Positions 11,835 to 21,156 of a stretch of 64,000 bases of DNA are shown here, piece after piece. Position numbers and translations under genes: made by a program. Within the stretch, counting starts at the first letter, position 1. Each line of letters begins with the position of its first letter. Source of the stretch: Thecaphora thlaspeos (taxonomy: Eukaryota > Basidiomycota > Ustilaginomycetes > Urocystidales > Glomosporiaceae); assembly GCA_900291925.1 (NCBI GenBank), contig UWYS01000007.1:372001-436000 (forward strand), given 5' to 3'. A model generated the notes under the pieces. That model made no database searches and was not told where the DNA came from. It saw nothing but the letters and a program-made list of their open reading frames with translations.

Positions 11835-13043
11835 TCAGTTGCGGGCCTCGTCGCGCTCCTTTTCGGCGCGCTCGCAGCGCTTCTTCCACATCTCGACCTC
11901 GTTGCGGAGGCTGTCGATGGTCTCGTGCAGTGTGCGGAGCTCCTCGGCCTTGCGGTGGCGGCTTCGACGGGCGGCCAGCGTGTTGCTGAGGCGCTTGGCG
12001 ACGCGAGGGTCCTTCTCCTGGCGGATGGCGGCCTCCTCGGCGGCGAAGGGGTCCTCACCGTCGGCCGCGGCGGCAGAGGCATCGACCGGTGTGTCGCGTC
12101 GCGAAGTCGCCGAGACGGTGTGATACTTTCGAGGCTGAATGGGCGCGTCGAGGGGCAGCAGGTCCAACGAATCGAAGCGGCGCTTGGTGCCGCGGGCTTC
12201 CGACTTGCCAGACGACGACGAAGGCGAGCGTCGGACAGGGCCAGGCGACGTGGAGCACTCGGTGGTCTTGTCCGCGACGGCGTCGGTGACGGTGGCCTTG
12301 GATGCAGGTGCGGCAGCAACAGGGGTCGCAGCAGCGACGGCGGCGAGAGCCGCGGGCGCAGGCTCCTGGGTGTTGAGGTCGCCAGAGACGAGCAGCGGCG
12401 ACGTCAGAGCGGAAGTGGCCGCAAGCGGAGGCGTCGGTGTCGGCATCGGGGTGTTGGTGGTCGGAGCGGCGACGTTGGCGCCCTGCAGGGCGGCGCTGCT
12501 GAGAGCGCGGAGCAAGGTGACGGCGAGATCCTCCTGCTGACCGGCCTTGGCCTGGCTGAAGGCCATCTGGACGGGACGATTGCGCTCAGCGGCGGCCTCA
12601 GGGAAGAGGGTGAAGTCCAGACCCATCTCCGAGGCGCCAAAGTCGCCGACGGGTGCGCCGCCAAAGTCCTGGTGACTCGCCGCATAGGGGCTGCAGTTCG
12701 AAGACGAGTAACCATCCATGGGCGAGAAGAGGGGAGCTCCGGCGATGCCGGGGATGCCCTCGGCGTCGTAGCTGTCCATCGGGAGGAGCGGGCTGGTATC
12801 TCCCGAGTCGAGGTCGAAGGACATGGAGTCGGTGAGGGCGGGCGAAGGGTCGGTCCACTCGGGCGAGGAGAGGAAGTCTTCGGCGGCCTGGGCCTGGAAG
12901 CCGTGGCCGATCCAGGAAGGGTCGTCGGCCGACATCGGGTTGAGGCCGAACGAAGCGTTGAAACCACCGTCGACCTTGTCGTCGCCGCCGCCGCCGGCCG
13001 CCTGCATGCCGGCGCTACCTTCGAGCGCGTTGACGCCGTTCAT
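11835..13043 (-). CDS. Gcn4/CpcA-type bZIP transcription factor
   Basis: Uninterrupted frame of 402 residues from the ATG at 13043. The bZIP domain is C-terminal (about residues 343-402): the basic region RVAKRLSNTLAARRSRHRKAEE is followed by a leucine-zipper-like heptad series. The NTLAARRSR core and extreme C-terminal placement match Gcn4/CPC1/CpcA regulators of amino-acid biosynthesis genes. The N-terminal half is acidic and rich in Ser, Pro and aromatic residues (SPEWTDPSP, SMSFDLDSGDTSPLL), as in an activation domain. The frame stays open upstream to 13235 but has no earlier ATG. Upstream sequence shows protein-like composition in other frames, so the true N-terminus may lie further upstream, or the leader is translationally regulated (see findings). 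Gcn4 orthology is an inference from the bZIP. Confidence 0.8.
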   Translation of the reverse strand: MNGVNALEGSAGMQAAGGGGDDKVDGGFNASFGLNPMSADDPSWIGHGFQAQAAEDFLSSPEWTDPSPALTDSMSFDLDSGDTSPLLPMDSYDAEGIPGIAGAPLFSPMDGYSSSNCSPYAASHQDFGGAPVGDFGASEMGLDFTLFPEAAAERNRPVQMAFSQAKAGQQEDLAVTLLRALSSAALQGANVAAPTTNTPMPTPTPPLAATSALTSPLLVSGDLNTQEPAPAALAAVAAATPVAAAPASKATVTDAVADKTTECSTSPGPVRRSPSSSSGKSEARGTKRRFDSLDLLPLDAPIQPRKYHTVSATSRRDTPVDASAAAADGEDPFAAEEAAIRQEKDPRVAKRLSNTLAARRSRHRKAEELRTLHETIDSLRNEVEMWKKRCERAEKERDEARN

Positions 13044-13320
13044 CGAAATGGCGGAGGTAGGCAAGGACGTTCTGATGGAAGCGGATCTGTTGGATCCTCT
13101 GACGCTCGAAGAGGGAGTGTGGATCGAGACGCTGGTTGAAGGGCAACGTGGATCGACGGTCGGCCTGAAAGTTTGAGGCCTGCTGGATGGGGGCGGGAGT
13201 TTGGGTGTCGAAGGACTTCGGAGGGGAGAGGCCAAGGCTGGCTGCGGCTGCTTGGAGCTGCTTGTAGAGGTGCGCTTGGGCTTGAGTGGGAGGCAGGGCT
13301 TGCACTTGGTGCTGCTGCTG
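13015..13320 (-). other. Open frame overlapping bZIP start in another frame
   Basis: An open frame runs from just after an in-frame TAG (13321-13323) to a TAG at 13015-13017. It overlaps the bZIP ATG by 29 bases in a different frame. It encodes about 100 residues with convincing composition (for example HLYKQLQAAAASLGLSPP and LFERQRIQQIRFHQNVLAY) and mostly C or G at third codon positions. It contains no ATG, so it needs an upstream exon, a frameshift or a non-AUG start. The preceding bases CACTAG could be a 3' splice site. Either this is an N-terminal exon of the bZIP gene or an overlapping upstream frame. Confidence 0.5.
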
Positions 13321-13420
13321 CTAGTGGTCTGGGACGGGTGCGTATGGTTCGCTGCGGCTCAACGGCGTCGAGGGCGTGGTCGGCGCTTGCGGATAACGGT
13401 AAGAGTTAAAGGTGCTACGT

Positions 13421-13549
13421 TTATCGTAGGTCCTGTGGTGGTGGAACGATGCTGGAGCAGCGGGGGCTGGTCTGGGATTGCTGGCTTTCGTAGGTTGTGA
13501 CGGTGTAGGGAGTGCCAGGGAGCTGCATTTCGACAGTTGGGTAAACCAT
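13421..13549 (-). promoter_or_regulatory. Candidate 42-codon upstream ORF of bZIP gene
   Basis: ATG at 13549 to TAA at 13421, encoding MVYPTVEMQLPGTPYTV and onward for 42 residues. Composition and codon use look coding. GCN4, cpc-1 and cpcA leaders are known to carry regulatory uORFs, so this could be one. Equally, it could be the true first exon of the bZIP protein if an atypical donor joins it to the frame downstream. No standard GT donor was found inside it. Confidence 0.45.
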
Positions 13550-16459
13550 GATGGCAAGTTGGAAGACAGCGTCGTAGAGGCTGTCGAGGTTGTAGAAGGG
13601 GGGTGGGTCTGAGAATTCAACGTTGAAATCAACCCGGAGGGTGGATGACGATGAAGGTTGTTTGATGAGTAGGGGCTGGGAAACGTCTTTATGGAGAGTG
13701 AGTCGGTTCCTTCTTCGATGAACGAGGAGGGATTTTCGTAGTCTTGTTCGCTTGAGCGATTAGAAGAACATGGTGGGCCAACTTCGTGGTGGATGAGGTG
13801 GTAAAGGCTGAAGGAAATGGCGGAACGGAGGGGCAATACTCCGTAAGAGGTTGTTTGCAGGCGCTTCTACGTCGCTATCGGACGGTGTATGTGAAGCGAG
13901 CTGGAGGTGATGATGTGGGGGACTGGATGAGCAGAGAGAGATGATGGAAAGAGGGGAGGAAGGAGCAGGGGAAGGGAGCAGACGATTGCGAGGCGGGCGG
14001 TAAGCGGTTTTGTATGTACGGATCGATCCCGAGCCCAAAGCCTGGCGTCGAGCGAAGCACGAGAGCAGTGTCCCTGGAGGGGGCCGAGCCAGGCGATCCG
14101 ATGGGCGGGAAGGCGGCGTGACCGGGCAGGAGAGCAGAGGACCAGGACGCGGGCATGAGCCGACGGACCAGAAGAGGGTGAAACGGGGGTGCCAGCCATC
14201 GGCCATCCCTCGAGAGCAGCGTTGCATGAGAGCAGAGCAAGCCCTGGAGCGCATCCCGCTGCCCTGCTGGCTGGCTGCCCTGCTGGCTGGGTTGAGGCCG
14301 GCTTGACTGCATTGCCTTGCCTGCCCGCCGGCTGTTCCGCCCATCGTCTCGTCGGTCGTCGTCGAGTTGCAAGCCGCTTCTATTCCATTTTCGGATCTCG
14401 AATACAAAGGCGGCACCACGCCGCGACTACAAGCTCGGCGAGTTTCAAATGAAATCCTGCGGCAAGTGGCAGCTGTCGATGGGAAGATGCGAGGGAAAAG
14501 TTTTTCTCTTTGTCGCTCGCCCGCTCTCGACAAACAGACGCGTACGTCGACGGCCGAGCTTTCTGCTCGCAGGCAGCCAACAACGGGGGTCGGCAGGCGA
14601 CGACGACGGCGACCGCCCCACACAGATGGGGAACCGTACTGGCTTCAACGATAATGTCCGCCCAATCAGCTGGCACACCCAGCGGGCTGGCCGCTCGTGG
14701 GCCGATCCCGCTGCTGCGGTCCTGTCCGCCCATTGCTGTCGTCGTCGTCGTCGTCGTCGTCGTCGTACGTACGGTAGCCGCTGGCAGTCAAGCGCTGGCG
14801 TCCTGTCGTCGATGCTTCCAACGTACTTGACCAAGAGGTGATTGTTGTAGACGGGAACGCTTCTACTACGCTATCACTACGCTATCACTACGCTATCTTC
14901 ATACATACGCACCGGCGAACACGACGCACGCCAGCGAGGAAGGTGGGGGGGCCTGCACGGAAAGGGCGGGGAGCTTGTTTCGAGCTGCAAGGAAGAGCGC
15001 CTTGGGGAGGCGGAAAAGGCCCGTCGATGCATGCGCCCTTTTTGTGGGTGCGTGCAGGCGTGGCTCCAGCAGCCGTCGAACGTCGGATGGAAAGAGTCGA
15101 GTCACCTCGGTCGTCGCCCAGGAGCCAACAAGCAAGCAGCTGCCAGCAACTACCCACCCACGCTGGAGAGGGATGTACATACTGTACTGGATGCGCCTGT
15201 GACTCGACCCTGCACATGCCTTGAGCGAGATCAGAGCTCGGATCGTCGTCGTCGACGCCTCCCTTCCGAAGCGTAAAGGCTGCCATCGCATCTCCGTCGT
15301 CGTACCGTAGGCTGAGCTGGACCTGCAAGCAGGATGAGCTGCCTCCTCCTTACCCTTGACCTTGGAGGAGGAAGTCGGATGCATTAGCTACAGTACATTC
15401 AGAGCCTGGATAGCAAACACGGGATCGCGACGACCTCTTGTCTGCTTCTTTCCCAGCTGCTGGTTTGCGACCCACACAAGAGCCGAGGTACAGTAGGTAC
15501 AGTACGCAAGAGTACAGTAGTGTAACCCTTGCGGTCAAAGGATCACATCTTCGAAGAGGCGGAGCGGGGCGGGAACGTGGGTCGTTTGACTCAAGTTCGA
15601 CCGACACCACCGAGCCAAAGCAGAGACCCGTTGAAGTCCCCGCCAAAGTGACCGTTGCTTACACCGTTGCGTGCGGCGCTCTGCCATCTGTATCGCCGCC
15701 CCGCATCGAGAAGATAGCGCGCCAACACGCGGTCAAGCCGTGGCTGCTGTACAGTACACTACAGCACGACGTCCGGTCGTTCGTTATGGTATCGTCCAAC
15801 CGCACGTCGTCAAGAGGTGCATAGCCTGACGAGCTTCGGAAGGATCCTTGGCAGACATGCAGATCCCTTCCGATACACTGTTACTTAGATGCCTCTCCGC
15901 GACGACCTTCTTGTCCTCATGCCATGCACCGCCAATCAGGAGGAGCGACAGCTTTCGCTCCCTCGCTGGAGTGCCTTCAGCCGCCGACTTGATTTCGGTC
16001 GCTTCTCACACGGATCATCGCCGCTGAACGAGGAACGACGAACGCCGACACACCTCGGCGTCTTGCGGCCTGTCGCCCACCATCCTGGCCAATAAGCTAC
16101 CGCGGAAAGACCCAATCCTGGACGAGCTTGACGGGAGCGCTCGGATCGACGGAAGGCAGATCGATGCTGCCAGTCAGGGCGCAGAATCGACCTATTCACG
16201 CATGCCGCATATGACGAGCGGATCAGGTCCCCCGAATGAGGCAAAGTGGCCGCAGTCGAACGATGAAGCTGGGTCACGCCGGCATTTGTCACTCTCGAAG
16301 AGTGAGAAAGGAAACACAAGCCGTTGCCGTACTGAATGCAATTGTGCATCGTCGGTCGTATCCCAAGCTACCTCGCTTTATCCCATCCGATCACGAAAGA
16401 AAGCAGTAACAATCCCATAACTAGTCTGTTTCGTATCCCACCGTAGAGGGCGCCGGCAC
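13550..16459. other. 2.9 kb without recognised genes, upstream of bZIP
   Basis: Long open frames exist on both strands but have no protein-like composition. The part nearest 13.6-14.6 kb is pyrimidine-rich on the minus strand and may be bZIP leader or promoter. Simple repeats seen: a GTC run at about 14735-14766, three copies of ACTACGCTATC at about 14862-14895, and several TACAGTA motifs between 15.38 and 15.76 kb. Confidence 0.45.
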
Positions 16460-17749
16460 CTAGTGCTGCGGAGTCGCGCGACGACGACGGTGGCGCATCT
16501 TGTCCCTCTCGTCGCTCAATGTCGCCGCGACTTGCTCCTCGTCGCCATCCTCGACGTCCCTCTTGCTCGTCTTCTTGTTCTGCGCCGCCTTGGGCACCGC
16601 GTCGCTCTGGCCGAGGAAGAGGGTCTTGAGGTTGCCATCGAACATGCACTCGACGTTGTGTGTGCATCCTGGCACCGCCTGGTAGGTCCAGTTAGACGGC
16701 AGCTTGCCGCCGTTGAGCGCTGTGATCGAGTTTCTGAAGTTCCTGCCGCGCTCCTTGTGGTTGGCGCCCTGCGCCATGGCCTGGCAGCGCATGTCTCCGG
16801 GGCCGTAGTCGTTGGCGCCGACGCGGATGTGGACGTTCTTCTGGAGAAGTCTCTTGAGCGCTCCCGTCCGCTCGCCCCCGCTGCGGTACTGCTTCTTGGC
16901 GTAGGCCGGTATCGAGTCCGAGAGGCCGTACTTGTACGTGTCGTAGTCGCTACACTTGGCGGGGATGGCGACGGGGCGCGCCGTCTCCATCCACAGCCAG
17001 CTGCCTGGGTTGCCGAGCCAGTACGAGATGCGGACCGCGCCGTCGGACGTCGTCTTCATCGCGCTGTAGCGGTTGAGCGCCTGGGCCGCCATCGAGTGAC
17101 CGGCGAGCACGATGTCCTTGACCGTGGGGTGCTGTCGCTTGACCTCGGCGATCAGCTGGTCGAGCACGTCAAAGGTGCTCAGGTGCTCGGCGGCGTCGCT
17201 CGGGCCGGCAGCGAACCTGCCGCTGGCCCAGTCATTGCCTTGCCAGTAGACGTCGGTGGCGCCTACCGATCCGGCCGCCTTGTCGGCCTCGGTGAAGATC
17301 ATGGGCGCGTACACGACCACCTGGCTGCGCTTGACGTCGTTCGGGTAGGTGGCGGCGGCCTTGTTGCGCGCGTTGCGCATCAGGTTGAAGTAGGACCACG
17401 CATCGCGGTTCTTGCCCGCCAGCACGATGACGGCGCGCGTCACGCTCTCCTTGACGTCGCTCGTGGTCCAGTAGGGCACCGTGTCGCCGCTCGAAGTGAC
17501 GCGGAAGTCACGCACGAGGTCGGCCACGCAGATCGCCTGGCCAGACGGGATCGAGACCCAGCCTTCGTCCTTGCCGAGCTGGACGGCGGAAGTGGCGTAG
17601 GCCTTGTAGCTCTTTCCGGTCGTCTTGACGGAGGCCGTGTTCGCGGCGCAGCCTGCCGCCGAGGTGACGTCAGTGCAGAGGGCGACAAGGACGACGAGCA
17701 GCAGCGGCAACAGCCGGAGAATACGGCCGAAACTTTGTGTGTTGGTCAT
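16460..17749 (-). CDS. Secreted alpha/beta-hydrolase-like protein
   Basis: Single exon, 429 residues. A hydrophobic signal peptide is visible (residues about 9-26, RILRLLPLLLVVLVALC), with cleavage likely near TSAAG. The body has an alpha/beta-hydrolase nucleophile elbow, LAGHSMAAQ, with candidate Ser219. GANDYG (Asp313 or nearby) and GCTHNVECMF (His364) are plausible partners of a catalytic triad. Several cysteines (34, 74, 266, 322, 362, 368) fit a secreted, disulfide-bonded enzyme. The tail after residue 385 is charged and ends in an arginine cluster (RHRRRRA). The substrate is unknown; similar secreted proteins of this fold are common in basidiomycetes. The ATG at 17749 immediately precedes the signal peptide. 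Confidence 0.75.
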   Translation of the reverse strand: MTNTQSFGRILRLLPLLLVVLVALCTDVTSAAGCAANTASVKTTGKSYKAYATSAVQLGKDEGWVSIPSGQAICVADLVRDFRVTSSGDTVPYWTTSDVKESVTRAVIVLAGKNRDAWSYFNLMRNARNKAAATYPNDVKRSQVVVYAPMIFTEADKAAGSVGATDVYWQGNDWASGRFAAGPSDAAEHLSTFDVLDQLIAEVKRQHPTVKDIVLAGHSMAAQALNRYSAMKTTSDGAVRISYWLGNPGSWLWMETARPVAIPAKCSDYDTYKYGLSDSIPAYAKKQYRSGGERTGALKRLLQKNVHIRVGANDYGPGDMRCQAMAQGANHKERGRNFRNSITALNGGKLPSNWTYQAVPGCTHNVECMFDGNLKTLFLGQSDAVPKAAQNKKTSKRDVEDGDEEQVAATLSDERDKMRHRRRRATPQH

Positions 17750-19299
17750 CTCTCAGAGGAGCGGTGGATCTCAAGGGGCGCGCCCGACGAGGAGGCGAAG
17801 AATGGCGGGTTGGGTTGGAGCTCGAGCTGGAATCGGGAGGAGTTCGGGTGTGAGACCGGGAGTGTTGGAGCTGGGGTCAGGTGGTTTGCGTCCCCGTGCT
17901 TGCTATGTTCGTGGGAGGAGAAGGCTTCTCGCCTGGCTTGCCGTGCTGGAGGTGGGAGGGCGGAAGGAACGTCACGGATGTCGAGCAAGCTGGGAACAAG
18001 AGAGCCACCCGTCATCACATGGCTCTTGGCGGATCGAAGCTGGCCCCTGAGCTGATGTTATTGTTGGCGACCGAGGTGGAATCGGGTCAGAGGTAGGGTT
18101 CGCCGACGGACTTTCACCACGAGCAGCAAGGACAACAAACGATCTCCGCCAGGTGGACCTCGTCTTCCACCCAAGCCAAAAGGGTGATGTATGCTTCCGC
18201 TGCCGTCCCTGGTTAGATGATTGCGTTGTTGGCTAGCTCTGAGCAGAATGCGGTACGCCAAATAGCGCCACATAGGCCAAACCACTACTGTATCCCAATG
18301 GACAGCTCGGCGAAGATACCATGTCCAAGACCGGCAAATCGAAGCCAAAGGTAACTGTGGCAGGCAGCGTTGTCGCTGCAGACCACGCGCCCGCGGCCTG
18401 GCCCCTAAGCTTCCCGTGTCACGCCTCTCGGCCGGGACGTTCCAGAACATATATAGCTTCTCTCCGCTCGCTCGCTCGCTCGGCCTCGGCCGTCGACTAT
18501 TTCGCCCCGAGCTCGACGCCCTCGTGCGACGACGACTGGCGTGCGGCGTCGCTGTCTCTAACTACGCTCTGTGTCACGAGGTTCTCGCCCGAGCTCGTCT
18601 TTGCCGAGAGCAACTCTGAATTCGCCGCCCCTTCCGCATCACGTTACCTAAGTAGTCACCTTCACGCTTGCATCCGTCGGAACGACGCGATCCTTCGCTC
18701 CTGGCCCATTGCTGAACCGACTACTGCCCTGCCACAGTCGAGCACACTACTCCAATCACGGCATGCTTGGGCTTTTGTTGTGCGAGGTCGCCATCTTCTA
18801 TTATTGGCCTAGCAAAAACCGACAGCTTGCTTTCCCGTCCGAACCGGCAACCGCCTCCGCGCAATCCGATGAGTTTGCGCAGCGCTGAATGCAGTCCACA
18901 CCGTTAAGAGATTGGCGAGAATAAAAACACGAAACAAATGGAAAATACAACTGCAGCACTCAGGATTCCTGAGTGGTCCCCCACCGCAGTACTGACTGAG
19001 CGATACCTTGCTTAACTTCGCAGATCGAACGGGATGCGGTGCTTTCAAGGTTCTATGGCCGCAGATGTAGTCCATCTTCATGCAACTGAATATGAATCAT
19101 TCACTACGAGTCAGTCTCCTTGGACACCGAAGGTCGGAACACAGTCGTCCTTGACACTGGGAAAAGGTGTGATCACCTGCTGAATATGATACAGTCGCCA
19201 TCGATGCCGATTCGCCCGGCCAATCGGCATTGCGATAGTATCAGCGAACGCCCGAGAACACGGCCAGGCTAAACACGGCGTTGAGACGCCGAGGGGCGC
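17750..19299. other. Intergenic, hydrolase / fasciclin
   Basis: No gene is accepted. On the plus strand near 18434-18462 a heat-shock-element-like TTCCAGAA is followed by ATATATAG, a possible core promoter, but no convincing reading frame follows it. Confidence 0.4.
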
Positions 19300-21156
19300 C
19301 TACCACGAGGCGACCTCGGCCTCGCGCTCGAGGTCGACGCTACCAAAGCCGATCGCCTCGGCCTCTCGCGCAATCTCGGCCCAGACGCCCTTGCTGGGAT
19401 GTCCCTTGGGCTTGATGAAGCTGTCGATGGCGTGGAAGACGCCGTTGAGGGCCGGCAGGTCCTGCACGACGACGGGGACGCTCTGCACGACGACCCTGGT
19501 CTGGAGCGGACCCCTGCCGCCAGGAAGGAGGCGGTAGCGGTAGACGTCGACGTCGACCGTCTCAAACTCTCCCTTCGTACCGTTGATCGAGGGAAGGACC
19601 GAGTCGAACGTGTACGACGTCTTGTCCGCATCGTCGATTACGGCGACCCGGGCCGCGTGCTTGTGCTTATGCTTGTGCTCGCGCTCGACGTGGTGGACAA
19701 AGTCAGCGTAGACGATATCGTTGGGCAGCGAGTGGAGCATCAGGACCTTCTGCAGCAGGTGGTAACCCCACGGGCTGAAGAGGTACGCGCGGAAGGCGAA
19801 CGGCAGCTTGGCCCAGGCCAGGTTGGTGGGCGCGAAGAAAGTCTCGGCGGAGACGCCAAGGAAGGTCTTGTTGCAACCGCCGTGGTCGGAATTGTTATGG
19901 TCGACAGCGCCGAAGCTGTGACCGTGTCCGTGGTGGGCGTGGTACGGTCGGTAGGTGAGGTACTTGGCTGCGTGGACCTTCTGCAGCGCCGAGGTAGTGG
20001 TCGAGAACATCGTCTGGCCAAAGAACAGGCTCTGCAAGACGTCCGGAGGCAGCAGAAGCGGGTACTTGATCGCGTGGATCAAGCCGTTCCGCGCCTTGAG
20101 GTCAGGCTTGACGATGCGAGAGTACCTGCGGAGTCGAACGGCGGGCAGTTGGGGCGCATTGAGGGCCGTCTTGGTCAGCGATTTAGCGGGCATGCAACCC
20201 CGCAGGGCGGCGAGCAGACGGGAGGGCGGACGGGCGGTCCATCGCGGTGGCGACGGGACAAGCTCCGCCGCAACTCACATGTTGAGGTAGAGGCCGGGGA
20301 GGGGCAAGAGGCTCTTGCCTACGCGGACGCGCCAGTCGGTGCCGTCGTTGAACTTGTGGTCCGGGCCGGTGTTGAGCTGGCTGGCAACGCTGCTGTTGGC
20401 GGCGAGCGTGGTGCTGTCGATCGGCTCGTCGGAACGGACAAGGTGATAGTATGCCTCGGCGTCGATAACATGGCGGATGAACTCGCGCCTGCGCTTCTTG
20501 TCGTCGTCGTCGTCGCCCTTGCTGCCGCAGCTTGCGGCGCTGTCGATGTCCTGCTCGAGAGCGGCGATCTGCTGCTCGATCTGGTACCAGCGCTGGGTGG
20601 CGGCGTGGCGGTGGGCAAGCTGGTCCTCGTCGCCGTCGTCACGGTGGTCACCATCATGCTCGCGGTGCCAGTTGACAGGAGCTGGCAAAGGGGACAGAGA
20701 AGTGGATACGGAGAAAGGCGTCGACTTGTCAGCATCGAGACGATGCTTCCGACAAGCCACGCCACCCTTGCTCGCCGCTGTGTCCCACTTACCGAAGAAG
20801 GTGAGCTTCTTGTCCTTGCTGTTGAGAAACTCCTTTGTGGCGTCGCTCGAGTAGTTGAGGATGTGGGCGAGCTGGCGGAAGTCGTCGCTAGCGTTGATGA
20901 TCTCGAAGATGCTCTTGCTCTCGTCGCCGTCGCCGAAGCTGTCGGACGGCGAAGTCCTGCCAAGTCCAAACGATTGGCCGATGGCGTCGGCCGCCTTGTG
21001 GGCCCAGCTGAGCGTAGCCGACTGGAAGGAGCTGCCAAAGGCGACCTGGTTGGCCGCAGCGACCCGGTCGAAGCCAAGCGGCGAGGGGGCCGCCTGAACC
21101 GCGGCGGTGTGAAGCGCGAGCGCGAGCGCTCCAGTCAGAAGGTTGAGTCCTCTCAT
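19300..21156 (-). CDS. Secreted two-domain fasciclin (FAS1) protein
   Basis: Extracellular adhesion-type protein. Three exons (21156-20793, 20681-20279, 20125-19300) total 1593 nt, or 530 residues. The signal peptide is MRGLNLLTGALALALHTAAVQA. FAS1 domain 1 begins at SIFEIINASDDFRQLAHIL. The intron 1 joint rebuilds KKLTFFAPVNWH, the classic FFAP motif. Intron 2 joins LYLNM to YSRIVKPDLKARNGLIHAI, the second FAS1 hallmark before LLLPPD. Domain 2 contains TFFAPTNLAWAKLP and later LPALNGVFHAIDSFIKP. Inserts are unusual: an acidic/basic Asp-Lys run in domain 1 and a His-Lys repeat (EHKHKHKH) in domain 2. There is no clear GPI signal; the C-terminus is EAEVASW. A TTATATGA-like TATA element lies about 95 bases upstream of the start. 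Confidence 0.9.

Noticed and set aside
13015..13043. Joining the upstream frame to the bZIP frame through a short intron at the overlap
   Set aside because: The only GT...AG pairs there would give introns of 16-17 bases, and the 17-base one also leaves the wrong phase.
16463..18055. 530-residue plus-strand frame antisense to the secreted hydrolase
   Set aside because: Shadow of a gene with a clear signal peptide and catalytic motifs on the other strand.
18321..18812. Plus-strand frame starting MSKTGKSKPK near a TATA/heat-shock-like element
   Set aside because: The first ten codons followed by GTAACT could be a first exon, but no downstream exon with protein-like sequence was found, and the rest of the frame is Ser/Arg-rich noise.
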